Assembly: GCA_021805395.1 (NCBI GenBank)
Contig: JAJZFJ010000167.1
Span: 1-34,426, forward strand
Direction of reading: 5' to 3'
DNA: 34,426 nucleotides
Source of the DNA: a bacterium
Lineage (GTDB): Bacteria > Armatimonadota > Chthonomonadetes > Chthonomonadales > Chthonomonadaceae
The position numbers were made by a program, and so were the translations under genes. Shown here one piece after another: positions 9,949 through 18,746 of this stretch (the stretch's first letter is position 1; each line of letters starts with the position of its first letter). The notes under the pieces were generated by a model, which was not told where the DNA came from, did no database searches, and saw nothing but the letters and a program-made list of their open reading frames with translations.

Positions 9949-10320
9949 ATGAAGGTACCTGAAGGTCTTAAGTACGACAGCAACGGATTAATTCCAGCTG
10001 TAGTTCAGGATGTTGAGAATGGCGACGTCCTCATGGTTGGCTACATGAACAGTGAAGCAGTTACAAGAACAATTGAAACGTTACGTGTCACTTTCTGGAG
10101 CAGGTCACGTCAGAAGTTTTGGATAAAAGGTGAAACCTCTGGAAATGTGCAGCATGTGAAAAGCCTTTACGTGGATTGTGATCAGGACTGTCTTTTAGTC
10201 AAAGTTGAGCAGGTTGGAGCTGCATGCCACGAGGGGTATCGTTCCTGTTTCTTCAGGAAGATTACTGATTCTGGTGATGCTTTAGAGGTAGTGGATACTC
10301 CTCTAATGGATTCCTATTAG
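9949..10320 (+). CDS. hisI: Phosphoribosyl-AMP cyclohydrolase HisI (no HisE domain)
   Basis: It opens the adenine ring of phosphoribosyl-AMP in the third step of histidine synthesis. The 123-residue protein has the family signature [20 protein letters not shown], then [18 protein letters not shown]. The metal-binding DxDxD (YVDCDQD, Asp76, 78, 80) and the zinc cysteines (Cys77, and Cys93 and Cys100 in ACHEGYRSC) are present. The fused HisE pyrophosphohydrolase domain common in other phyla is absent, so hisE must be elsewhere. It starts 6 bases after hisF. A short perfect hairpin, GAATGC (10337-10342) with GCATTC (10349-10354), follows the stop, but without a T-run. Confidence 0.96.
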   Translation: MKVPEGLKYDSNGLIPAVVQDVENGDVLMVGYMNSEAVTRTIETLRVTFWSRSRQKFWIKGETSGNVQHVKSLYVDCDQDCLLVKVEQVGAACHEGYRSCFFRKITDSGDALEVVDTPLMDSY

Positions 10321-10452
10321 ACCAGAACATAGGTGAGAATGCTAATATGCATTCAACTCAACAAATCTATTTCTTTACAGTATGCTATCATATGTACCAG
10401 CGAAGTTCTCATTTGAGGCTTTCACATTTCTTGGGTTAAGGGGGAAAGCCAG

Positions 10453-13400
10453 ATGCAAAGATGGCATCTTGTAGCAGTTTTCGTTTTAATTGTAACACTT
10501 CAGCTGAAGGTGTCGGCGCAATCAGGTTCGACAACATCCGTGCTCTCACCCTTATCAACATCCACTTCCTCAGCAAATCAGACAGATTTTGTAATCACTC
10601 ATACCGCATGGGATAAACACTACTTCTATATTGGCATTCAGGTAAACAAACCTTCACTCCATGGCACTAATTCATCGGCATTTTCAGACCCACTTCAGGA
10701 TGATTGTGCGATCATTGAGCTTCAAACAGACGATATCAGAACAGTTCAAACAACTGATTCTCATTCCTGGTTAATTGCAGCCAGTGCAATGGGTGGCTTT
10801 CAGATTTATCATGGAGCAGACAGGGTACCGCTTTTCAAAGGGATGGCTGGATTTCAGCAGGAGATGCAAAAAGTACTTAATGCGCCTGCTGCGGAAAGAG
10901 AAGCACTTCGCACTGCTCTTATGAGCAAGATACCAAGATTTCAGGTAATACCTCATGGAACACAACTAGGAACCGGAGCCTATGATACCGGCTATACTGC
11001 TGAGATAGCTGTACCATGGGTAGATATAGGTGGAGCACCGCAGGAAGGGACTGAGATGGGCTTTGAGGTGGCTGCACAGTCGATCTCTTCAGATAGCCCA
11101 CCACTCATAAGCTGGAGCAAAGCTGTTACAGATGGTGACACACTTGCAGATCCAGCATTATGGGGGCAAATACGCTTCAATGCAGAAGCTGCTCCCGCCA
11201 CGGCGCAGCTTGTGGTATCACCTGAGGTGACAACCGACCCTCCAGTAATCGATGGAGTGATTAGCCCAGGCGAATGGTCTGACGTGTCGGCAATCGAGTT
11301 TCATGCTGCATCTGAAACATCCCTGAATGCTACCAGAACAGAGGAAGCACGAAGTATGGTGGCGATACATCCTGTTGCACCGTACCCTGTTATCACACCT
11401 CTGGTATCACCGCTAGAGCATATCACGATCGTAACTCCCCAGGCTTTACCTCATGAAGTGATGGCGACCGTTGAGTTGAACCTTCAGGCAAATCCACGAC
11501 TGAGCATTCCTGTAACCGGAGTGCTTCTGAGTGACGGAAGATCGGCAATGGCAAATCACCCTATCAATGGGGTAGGACCATGGTGTGATCCCACCCGTGT
11601 GGACTGGTGGATGAGGCAGTTGACTAATGCAAAACAGGCTGGAATAAATGTTTTACTGCCAATTCTTAAACCCGGCGTGAACGACGATACCACTCAGCTC
11701 TCACTACTGGCACTTCATAATGCACTTATCAATTCACAACTGGCAAATCAGGAAGTGCCTGACATAGGTTTTGTGATTGATCTTGGCGCTGTAACCTCAA
11801 ATTCCAAACTTACTGTGAAATCTCTCTACAGGTATGTGAAATACGCTGAGGAATGCATTCCTTCTCAATCACGGTTTTCTATAGCATTATCAGAGAACAA
11901 TGGAGGAGGTATAGCTTCCCCACTGTTCCTGTACCATGCAGGCGGAGTAACTAATCTCCCATCAAACTGGGTGCAGCTGCTTTCAGATTACTATTATCGT
12001 GATTTTAATCACGGAAAACTTCTAGTGCTAGGATCAATAGAGCTTGAGCAGAATAAAGCAGTAGCGGGCTATTTCTCGTTAACTCCTCAAAGCTATTATA
12101 CAAAACAGGCTGGCGGCTGGATCACAATCTCCTGCATTAGCCCCGGCTACGATCCAACTGTGTCCAAACCTGACGATGTTGCAGACTACCACTCCTGGAG
12201 GCACGGATCTGAATTCGATACTGCCTGGAAACAGTCTGTAACAGATCAATCAGAATGGGTATTGATCAATGGCTGGAATAACTATCGTACAGCTTCTGAA
12301 ATTGCTCCATCAATGGAGCAGGGGTATACAGGTTCTGATACCACATTGGAAAATGTGCGCAGATTAAATGGACTTAGTCCTCTTGCTGTATCCTTCTCGT
12401 GGGATAATGCGCCTTCGCAGTTGATTTCTGGCGAGAACTGTAATATTCAATTCAAGAGTTATAACTCCGGCACCATGGCTTGGGGCCTGCCACCGATAGC
12501 ATCTCCTGTAGCATTCTCGTATCGCTGGATGAGGAATGGCAAGACAGTTGCCTACGGACCTCCAGTTCCTGTTACTGATTTAGTATTCCCGCTTCACACA
12601 CATATCACGTCCATGTTAATGGCAGCAGTAGGAACGGACGGTCAACCTCTACCTCCTGGAGATTACATGCTGGAGATAGGTCTTTCCTCATTAAAAACTG
12701 TCAAGTCAGAGTCATTGTATGTAGGCGGAAACTCAACGAACAGTCATCTTGAGATACCCGTAAGAATAGTATCATCCTCCGCTGTGAACACCCTGAAAGC
12801 CCGGGTAATTAACTCATCACTTCCTTCAATGCTTGAAACAGGTAATTTGTACCCAGTTACAGTCACACTGAGAAATGAAGGTGACAGTACATGGCAAAAA
12901 GGTGACAGGATTTCCCTGAGACTCTACCGGGCTACATTGCCTCCATCAGGCACAAATGAAGTAGCCGTGAATGCAGCAGATTCCAGCTATAAGCTAGTTT
13001 CTGCTGTTCCACCAGGCACTGAAGTGACTGCATCCATCAATCTCAATCTGGTGAGTCCAAAAGGTGAAGCGCTGCCTATTCTTCCTCCAGGATACAGTAG
13101 TGGGTATCTGGTAAGGTATGAGGTAGCAACACCGGATAATCTTGGCGTTTCAATAGACCCAACTCCAGTTTTGCTAGTAAAACATGATTTTGGCATCGAC
13201 TGGGTAACAAATAGAACTCCTCTCAATCTACCAGCGGGAAAAAGATTACCAGTTCTATTGAGTTTTAAAAACGATGGCAATGAAACATGGCTATCAGGAG
13301 GGGTAAGCGTTGGATACCACTGGTATTTCCAGGATGGTACTGAATATGTGTTCAACGATCAGCTGACTCCGTTAACAAAAGATGTTGCGCCCGGTGAAGA

Positions 13401-14157
13401 AGTTCATGATAAGCTATGCTGGCTGAATGTTCCACCGAACAATGGCACATACACACTGGTTTGGGATTTGAAAGTGGGAGATAAATGGAACTCTACCACA
13501 CTGTCAAGTCGAGCAAACGACTCCATCATTCAGCAGGTGAATGTGATCGATGGGAAACTTACGTTTGCAGATCTGAGTAAAGACTACGATACAGTGGGCT
13601 ACTCTGGTTTAGCAATTAAATCTAAACTAGCCACTGCTCCCGATCTGGCGTTCCCAGCATCTCAGATGCCTCCATTTGCTCAAACAAATACCTTCCCATG
13701 TGGTATCTGGCAGCCAAATGATAGAGTAGGTACCGGCTCTATACGCAGCCTCAGTTTTGTTGCTCCAGTACCAAATATTAAAGGCAATAATCTGGTCAGT
13801 TGTCATGGACAAGTGATCGATTTATCTACGATTTCCACCGGCTGCAAGATTATCCATCTCCTCTGTACTTCATCTACACAGGCTGTAAATACCCAGATCG
13901 AGTTGATTTTTAGCTATCCTGGCGGTCAGAGTGAAGATCTGTATGCTGTAACAGTCCATAACTGGCTAAATGGAGCATCACATCCCAATGACGTCGCATA
14001 CATGACCAGATGGCATACCACAAAGCAAGGACCAGCTGCAGGTGCTCTAACACTGTATCACCTGGATATACCTCTCACCGAGCGAAGCCATCTGGCAGGT
14101 ATCCAGCTGCCAAACGCACCAGATATAAAGATAGCTGCAATTACTCTTGAAAAATGA
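10453..14157 (+). CDS. Large secreted multidomain protein: CBM9-like modules, glycosidase-like core, Ig-like (FW/CARDB-type) repeats
   Basis: A 1234-residue exported protein with a signal peptide (1-22, ending KVSAQ). Residues about 45-255 resemble carbohydrate-binding module 9: AWDKHYFYIGIQVNKP, YTAEIAVPWVDIGGAPQEG, DPALWGQIRFN. A second module of this type starts at PPVIDGVISPGEWSD (about 265). Residues about 345-640 look like a TIM-barrel glycosidase of the DUF5010/GH99-like kind: WWMRQLTNAKQAGINVLLPI near the start and WVLINGWNNYRTASEIAPSM near the end. Then come three Ig-like domains with NxGxxxW motifs (YNSGTMAW, RNEGDSTW, KNDGNETW). A C-terminal jelly-roll-like domain ends RSHLAGIQLPNAPDIKIAAI. 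It probably acts on or binds extracellular polysaccharide; catalytic residues are not assigned. An SD (AAGGGGG) precedes ATG. Confidence 0.65.
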   Translation: MQRWHLVAVFVLIVTLQLKVSAQSGSTTSVLSPLSTSTSSANQTDFVITHTAWDKHYFYIGIQVNKPSLHGTNSSAFSDPLQDDCAIIELQTDDIRTVQTTDSHSWLIAASAMGGFQIYHGADRVPLFKGMAGFQQEMQKVLNAPAAEREALRTALMSKIPRFQVIPHGTQLGTGAYDTGYTAEIAVPWVDIGGAPQEGTEMGFEVAAQSISSDSPPLISWSKAVTDGDTLADPALWGQIRFNAEAAPATAQLVVSPEVTTDPPVIDGVISPGEWSDVSAIEFHAASETSLNATRTEEARSMVAIHPVAPYPVITPLVSPLEHITIVTPQALPHEVMATVELNLQANPRLSIPVTGVLLSDGRSAMANHPINGVGPWCDPTRVDWWMRQLTNAKQAGINVLLPILKPGVNDDTTQLSLLALHNALINSQLANQEVPDIGFVIDLGAVTSNSKLTVKSLYRYVKYAEECIPSQSRFSIALSENNGGGIASPLFLYHAGGVTNLPSNWVQLLSDYYYRDFNHGKLLVLGSIELEQNKAVAGYFSLTPQSYYTKQAGGWITISCISPGYDPTVSKPDDVADYHSWRHGSEFDTAWKQSVTDQSEWVLINGWNNYRTASEIAPSMEQGYTGSDTTLENVRRLNGLSPLAVSFSWDNAPSQLISGENCNIQFKSYNSGTMAWGLPPIASPVAFSYRWMRNGKTVAYGPPVPVTDLVFPLHTHITSMLMAAVGTDGQPLPPGDYMLEIGLSSLKTVKSESLYVGGNSTNSHLEIPVRIVSSSAVNTLKARVINSSLPSMLETGNLYPVTVTLRNEGDSTWQKGDRISLRLYRATLPPSGTNEVAVNAADSSYKLVSAVPPGTEVTASINLNLVSPKGEALPILPPGYSSGYLVRYEVATPDNLGVSIDPTPVLLVKHDFGIDWVTNRTPLNLPAGKRLPVLLSFKNDGNETWLSGGVSVGYHWYFQDGTEYVFNDQLTPLTKDVAPGEEVHDKLCWLNVPPNNGTYTLVWDLKVGDKWNSTTLSSRANDSIIQQVNVIDGKLTFADLSKDYDTVGYSGLAIKSKLATAPDLAFPASQMPPFAQTNTFPCGIWQPNDRVGTGSIRSLSFVAPVPNIKGNNLVSCHGQVIDLSTISTGCKIIHLLCTSSTQAVNTQIELIFSYPGGQSEDLYAVTVHNWLNGASHPNDVAYMTRWHTTKQGPAAGALTLYHLDIPLTERSHLAGIQLPNAPDIKIAAITLEK

Positions 14158-14187
14158 CCGAATCTTTGATATAGAAGAGAAGACATA

Positions 14188-14571
14188 ATGCTTGCAATTG
14201 TACTTGACAGTAACCTGATGCTCTCGACAAGAATCGAGAAAGGACTGCAGCTATTAGGGTATGAGGTGAGAGTAACATCAAATACTGCGGAATTACATGC
14301 TATTCTGGAGAATTTCCAGCCTTCACTTGTTGTCATCAATTATAACGATACATCTTACGATGCACTTGAAGTAACGAAATTCCTGAGTTCGTACCAAAAC
14401 TCAGCTCACATTCTGGGATATGTGGCACACGGTGAGATACCTCAGCTGCGTCCTGCCGCGTACGCAGCTGGATGCAAGATACTTGTAGCCAACTCTGCCA
14501 TCACATCTAAATTATCTCAACTCGTAGGCAGAGTAATGAGTGATTCCGGGACGGAGTCGTTCGAGGAATAA
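14188..14571 (+). CDS. Degenerate (pseudo-)receiver domain protein
   Basis: A 127-residue stand-alone CheY-like fold. PSLVVINYNDTSYDALEV aligns with the phosphoacceptor strand of response regulators (PDLVLLDxxxPxMDGLEV), but the Asp is Asn51. Only one Asp of the acidic pair remains (AIVLDSNLML), and the conserved Lys after strand 5 is missing (GCKILVANSAIT). It is therefore unlikely to be phosphorylated in the usual way and may act as a protein-interaction module. No output domain is attached. It has an SD (GAAGAGAAG) and lies 30 bases after the large secreted protein and 1 base before ltrA, so it may share their transcript. Confidence 0.7.
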   Translation: MLAIVLDSNLMLSTRIEKGLQLLGYEVRVTSNTAELHAILENFQPSLVVINYNDTSYDALEVTKFLSSYQNSAHILGYVAHGEIPQLRPAAYAAGCKILVANSAITSKLSQLVGRVMSDSGTESFEE

Positions 14572-14572
14572 A

Positions 14573-15763
14573 TTGCAAAAAGCGCTCATTTCACCACCCA
14601 GACTTCGTGATGGAGATGAAAAACATCGACACGCACGCTGGATTGAGCTGTTCTACGATTTAGTTTTCGCAGTAGTCATCTATCAGCTGGATCTTCATTA
14701 CAGCCAGCACTTTCAGTTTAAGGAAACCGTCCATTTTGTTCTGGTTATAGTTCCTGTATGGTGGGCATGGGTGGGGCAAACCCTTTATTTGTCCCGATTC
14801 GATACCGAAGATGTATTTCATTCAATACTCATTTTCCTCCAAACCGTGTTTGTTGCTGAAATGGCTGTACAAATCAATGCAGCGTTAACTGGCGATCCTT
14901 CAGGGTTTATACTTTCCTATGTTGGTATCAGAAGCATTGTAGTTTTTGAATATGCATGGGCTGGATATCATAACAAACATGTACGGGCATTAGCATATCC
15001 TTATGCCGCTGGTTTTGCCGGGGCAGCCTGTCTATGGCTTCTATCGATCGTTGTACCACCAATTTGGGGCATATATATCAGGATTCTTGCACTTACTCTG
15101 GATATTATCACTCCCTTCCTCTTTTATAAAGCCCAGACCCAGTACAAACCACATTTTAGCCATGTACCAGAAAGATTCAGTCAGTTCACCACTGTGCTTA
15201 TTGGTGAAGCTGTAAGCTGTGCAGTCACAGGCACAAGCCCGGGAGGGCTGTTTAGCAGTCATACTTTAGTAGGTTCTCCTGGTCTGGTTATTGCATTCAG
15301 TTTAGCCTGGACATATTATGAGGGTGTACAGGCAGCTTCAGAACGGCGTCTGACGAACTCAAAAGATGGATCAAGGTTTAGAATATGGCTGTATTTGCAT
15401 CTGCCATTAACAGCTTCACTCACTGCAATCGCAGCGGGATATCGCTGTCTTATGAATCTTCCTCCATTCTTGCCTGTTGCTTACCATATAGAGGCACTCT
15501 TTTGTGTGATAAGCTTTGGTTGCATAACAGTCTTTAATTTGTTATTTATTACTCGACAAAACCGTCCAACAATAAAAAGTATTTGTAAAATATGGGTCTC
15601 TCACTGGATTGTATCTTTAGTAATTTTAATCCCACTGGTTCTACCTTACCGATTAAACCCCGTTGAACTTGCAATGATACCAGCTCTGGTTACTGCACTT
15701 AAAGTGGCAATGATTCTCAAGCATGCGGTATATACCGATGAGCGAATTCCGGTAGTACTATAA
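14573..15763 (+). CDS. ltrA: Low temperature requirement protein A (LtrA) family membrane protein
   Basis: A 396-residue polytopic membrane protein. The N-terminal signature HARWIELFYDLVFAVVIYQL is diagnostic for LtrA (WxELFFDLVFVxAx). Further signature parts are WVGQTLYLSRFDTEDVFHSI and RFSQFTTVLIGEAVSCAVTG (usual form ER..tiiiLGEsi). About ten hydrophobic segments are visible. The biochemical role of LtrA proteins is unknown; the name comes from a Listeria mutant. I chose TTG 14573 because GAGGA (14563-14567) lies 5 bases upstream; the frame extends back to a GTG at 14540 inside the receiver gene. Confidence 0.88.
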   Translation: MQKALISPPRLRDGDEKHRHARWIELFYDLVFAVVIYQLDLHYSQHFQFKETVHFVLVIVPVWWAWVGQTLYLSRFDTEDVFHSILIFLQTVFVAEMAVQINAALTGDPSGFILSYVGIRSIVVFEYAWAGYHNKHVRALAYPYAAGFAGAACLWLLSIVVPPIWGIYIRILALTLDIITPFLFYKAQTQYKPHFSHVPERFSQFTTVLIGEAVSCAVTGTSPGGLFSSHTLVGSPGLVIAFSLAWTYYEGVQAASERRLTNSKDGSRFRIWLYLHLPLTASLTAIAAGYRCLMNLPPFLPVAYHIEALFCVISFGCITVFNLLFITRQNRPTIKSICKIWVSHWIVSLVILIPLVLPYRLNPVELAMIPALVTALKVAMILKHAVYTDERIPVVL

Positions 15764-16071
15764 TTATCTATCTTTCATCATACACAATCCCGATATCCAA
15801 TTGGATTTTACTGCTATTCAGATCAGAATAAAGTAGCATGCTTTACCGAAAAAATAGCGCATGCCGGTAAGACTGCGGTAATTAATTTACCAATTCGCTA
15901 TCATGTGTGGATATTTTATTTCTACTCATGATTTTAAATAGTATCACAGAAAATATACTTGATTTATTTTATACTGTTCATTCTACTCTTTTATCATTGA
16001 ACTTTCTACTGGATAATATACTCAACGCATTTCTGTAATTAGAGTGTAAAGCAAGAGAAGGATATAGAAAA
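15764..16071. other. Intergenic region before the first PEP-CTERM gene
   Basis: 308 AT-rich bases with no credible reading frame. A weak inverted repeat, TTACCG with CGGTAA around 15842-15873, encloses two GCATGC sites. The last 100 bases contain several TATA-like hexamers, so the promoter for the PEP-CTERM gene is here, but I cannot choose one. An SD (GAGAAGGA) is at about 16055-16062. Confidence 0.5.
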
Positions 16072-16806
16072 ATGAAATTGAGTATGGCCCTCGGAGTATT
16101 TGCTAGTGCAGCATCTCTTATATTATCTACTGCCATGACGCATGCAGATTCATTAAAGTTTTTGAATGATAACGGCTCTTCAAATGTCACTGTTACCTAC
16201 AATTTGGGCGGAGGACAAAGGACAGAACGTACTGCAGCAGGTTCTTACAACTTCCTTTTGAACGGCAAGGCTGTTCAGGGATACTGCACTGATTTAGCAG
16301 ATAATATTTCCAACAATGAGACTTTCAATCCAGCACCCATTATCACTACTGTAAGTAATGCGGTGAATGGCTTGATCTCAACCTGGTATGCCAAAAAGGT
16401 TAACACATCACAGTCTGCAGTATATGCTATTGATTATATAAGTTCTCACTATTTGGGAACTCCTCAATCCGCAGCTGCACAGGTGGCAATCTGGGATCTA
16501 TCTGTGAACAGTATTGTTAAGGATATTAACGGTAAATATACATATACAGGTGATTTTTCGGCTTCTAATACAAGCATCTCAACCAGCGCAGTATACAATG
16601 TTGAACAGGCAGCTTTGTCCCATGATACTCATGGTTGGAATTCAGTATATGCATATGAAGGACCTCAAATTGAGGGAAGACCACAGGATATTGCATTCGG
16701 AGCACCCACTGTGCCCGAAGCCTCCACAGTACTGGGCTTTGGCGGTTTGATGGCTGTTGGTGGCTTGCCAATACTCCGACGTCGTAAAATTCAGCGTAAT
16801 ATCTGA
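16072..16806 (+). CDS. PEP-CTERM-type sorted surface protein with thioester-like domain
   Basis: A 244-residue exported protein. It has a signal peptide (1-25, cleavage after THA). Its C-terminus has the tripartite PEP-CTERM pattern: VPEASTVLGFGGLMAVGGLP then ILRRRK. That is motif, hydrophobic segment and basic end, recognised by exosortase; here the motif is PEA rather than PEP. The middle resembles thioester (TQXA-like) domains: YCTDLADN with Cys72, and SAAAQVAIWDL with Gln137. A Cys-Gln internal thioester would let the protein couple covalently to amines on a surface. Domain assignment is from the motif pair only. A terminator follows directly. A frameshifted paralog lies downstream. Confidence 0.75.
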   Translation: MKLSMALGVFASAASLILSTAMTHADSLKFLNDNGSSNVTVTYNLGGGQRTERTAAGSYNFLLNGKAVQGYCTDLADNISNNETFNPAPIITTVSNAVNGLISTWYAKKVNTSQSAVYAIDYISSHYLGTPQSAAAQVAIWDLSVNSIVKDINGKYTYTGDFSASNTSISTSAVYNVEQAALSHDTHGWNSVYAYEGPQIEGRPQDIAFGAPTVPEASTVLGFGGLMAVGGLPILRRRKIQRNI

Positions 16807-16837
16807 ACCCTCTTCCTCTATTTATCATTTAGAGTTT

Positions 16838-16870
16838 AAGCACCCCTTACATCTATGAGGGGTGCTTTTT
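16838..16870 (+). terminator. Rho-independent terminator after the PEP-CTERM gene
   Basis: A perfect 10-bp stem, AAGCACCCCT (16838-16847) with AGGGGTGCTT (16858-16867), has a 10-base loop and a run of five T ending at 16870. Confidence 0.92.
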
Positions 16871-17039
16871 GTTATAAATTGGATGACATTATATACTTAA
16901 GTGATTAAGAAATTGCTTCTTTTTTGGAGTATATATGGAAACCTGCTATGTTTACTCTGATTGACACTGAAGGATAATCCAATTATATAACTGTGATAAT
17001 AATAATCACTATTTTACACTTGCAAAGAAGCTATTTAAT

Positions 17040-17766
17040 ATGATATTCCCTAAAATTGAATGCACTATGATTGCATCTTTGGTATGCGTTTCTACAGGTT
17101 CAATCGTGCATGCGGATAGTATAATGTTTCTTAACTCTGGTTCATCAACTCATATATACAAGATACGATTTGAACGGCAATCATTATGGTATCACAAGTA
17201 TTGCGCCTGAGGAGTTTTTGTTAAACGGGAAAACTAAAGTCAAGGGATTTAGTACAGATATTGCAGATTCTCTAGTCGACGGAGAGAGTTGGAATGCCCC
17301 TGTTACTGATATAGGAAACAGCAGAAATGAATTGGCATCAACTTGGTACGAGAAAAAAATGAAACAAAATGAAGAAAATATCAATGCAATTGATTACATT
17401 ACCTCGAATTACCTGAATTCACCGGAGAATTCAGCCGCGCAAGTAGCTATCTGGGATCTATCATTGAATGGAGAAGTAATAAAAAATAGATATGGCTATC
17501 ATTGGAGTAATATGTTTGCAGAATACGGAGTTAATATGATCTCTGTGTATAAAATAGAACAGAGTGGCCTGGGAAACGATACGAAAAGTTGGGGATCGTT
17601 GTTCGCAGACTCCGGAAAGTTAAGTTGTGATAGACCCCAGGACATCGCTTTTGCTCCCAATGCCATAATAAGTGGACCGCCTCCTGTGCCTGAAGCATCA
17701 TCCGTTTTTAGTATGACTGGTTTGCTTGTAGCCGGGGGAATTTCAATCTTCAAAAGACGAAAGTAA
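17040..17766 (+). pseudogene. Second PEP-CTERM/thioester-like protein, frameshifted
   Basis: A paralog of the preceding gene. ATG 17040 opens a signal peptide (MIFPKIECTMIASLVCVSTG, then SIVHADS) and the shared start DSIMFLNSGSS. Around 17150-17165 the frame shifts by +1. The rest, from YDLNGNHYGI, continues to 17766 in the other frame. It matches the first paralog throughout: EFLLNGK, STDIADS, NAIDYITSNYLNSPENSAAQ, VAIWDLSLN, RPQDIAFAP. It ends with the sorting tail VPEASSVFSMTGLLVAGGIS then IFKRRK. The Cys of the thioester pair is Ser (GFSTDIAD against GYCTDLAD). The break may be a real mutation, a sequencing error in an AT-rich stretch, or, less likely, programmed frameshifting. Product homology apart from the shift is clear. 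Confidence 0.75.
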
Positions 17767-17782
17767 ATTAATTCCGTACATA

Positions 17783-17827
17783 CTCTAATCGGCAGGATGA
17801 TTTCAGTGTTGATCTTGCCGGTTAGAG
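17783..17827. terminator. Bidirectional terminator-like hairpin between convergent genes
   Basis: A 15-bp stem, CTCTAATCGGCAGGA (17783-17797) with TCTTGCCGGTTAGAG (17813-17827), has two G-U pairs and a 15-base loop. It lies between the ends of the PEP-CTERM paralog and the LysR gene. No strong T-run on either side. Confidence 0.6.
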
Positions 17828-17845
17828 TCAATCTGTTCAGAAAAT

Positions 17846-18745
17846 TCAGTCCTCACTAAGAATATCGTTCCTGAGCAGTTCGAGAAATGCTTTGAGGGTC
17901 GCTGACAGATACTTATCCTTTCTGTAAATTATGCTAAGCTTTCTGTCAGCTTCTGAATCTACTTTTAATTTGATGAGACTAAGTTTGGCATTCTCCACTT
18001 CCGCTTTAACTGAGACAAATGGCAATAGAGAAATACCCAATCCAGCTTCAATCATCTTTTTGATTGCTTCCACATTATCTAACTCCATTGCAACTTTCCC
18101 TTTAACTGAGTGGGCACTCAGAAGACTTTCCACGTATGCCCTTAGGCTGGTTCCCTGTTCCATTAGAATGAGGTTCTCACCAGCGAGCTGCTCTATCTCC
18201 ACAGGTGTATCAGAGATAGCTAGCGGGTGGGTGGGGTAGGTAACCACTCCTGTGGCGTACCCAGATAACGGAATCTCGACAATACCATGGCGGGGTGCAA
18301 AATATGCCACAACTCCAATGTCTACCGTATTCGATGCGACCATCTCAACCACATGAGATGAGACCCCTGTATGCACACTCATTTCCACACCTGGGTAGAT
18401 AGATTTAAATCTGCTAAGCAGGGGTGGGAGGATGTAGGTGGCTGTGGTGTTGTTGGCGCCAATAGCCAGTCTCCCTGCAGCACCAATACTCATCTCGGTC
18501 ACACTACGTGAGGCTTCTTCTGCTAATCGCATAATCTGAGTAGCATACTCCAGCAGCTTTTCACCAGATTGAGTGAGCTCTACTTTTCGACCGAGGCGCT
18601 CAAGAAGGCGTGTATGCAGCTCATGCTCCAGAGCAGCCACCTGACGGGTGACTGCTGGCTGGGTGAGGTGCAGTGCTTCGGCTGCATGCGTAAAACTTTG
18701 CAGACGGGCTACTGCACAGAAAGTTTCAAGTTGCCTGAGTTCCAA
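17846..18745 (-). CDS. LysR-family transcriptional regulator
   Basis: A LysR regulator of about 299 residues. The N-terminal winged helix-turn-helix reads LELRQLETFCAVARLQSFTH followed by AAEALHLTQPAVTRQVAALE. The effector-binding domain follows (AGRLAIGANNTTATYILPPL, then GVEMSVHTG and EAGLGISLLPFV). The ligand cannot be told. The start is uncertain: TTG 18745 gives the usual LysR N-terminus, whereas GTG 18790 and ATG 18781 add 12-15 residues inside the end of the GH5 gene. TTG 18745 follows the GH5 stop by one base, so the two genes are co-transcribed and probably coupled. That makes control of the GH5 glucanase by this regulator plausible. Confidence 0.9.
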   Translation of the reverse strand: MELRQLETFCAVARLQSFTHAAEALHLTQPAVTRQVAALEHELHTRLLERLGRKVELTQSGEKLLEYATQIMRLAEEASRSVTEMSIGAAGRLAIGANNTTATYILPPLLSRFKSIYPGVEMSVHTGVSSHVVEMVASNTVDIGVVAYFAPRHGIVEIPLSGYATGVVTYPTHPLAISDTPVEIEQLAGENLILMEQGTSLRAYVESLLSAHSVKGKVAMELDNVEAIKKMIEAGLGISLLPFVSVKAEVENAKLSLIKLKVDSEADRKLSIIYRKDKYLSATLKAFLELLRNDILSED

Positions 18746-18746
18746 T

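Noticed and set aside
15842-15873. TTACCG/CGGTAA repeat with two GCATGC sites as an operator
   Set aside because: Only 6 bp arms with a 16-base spacer in a region without an identified promoter; this may be chance.
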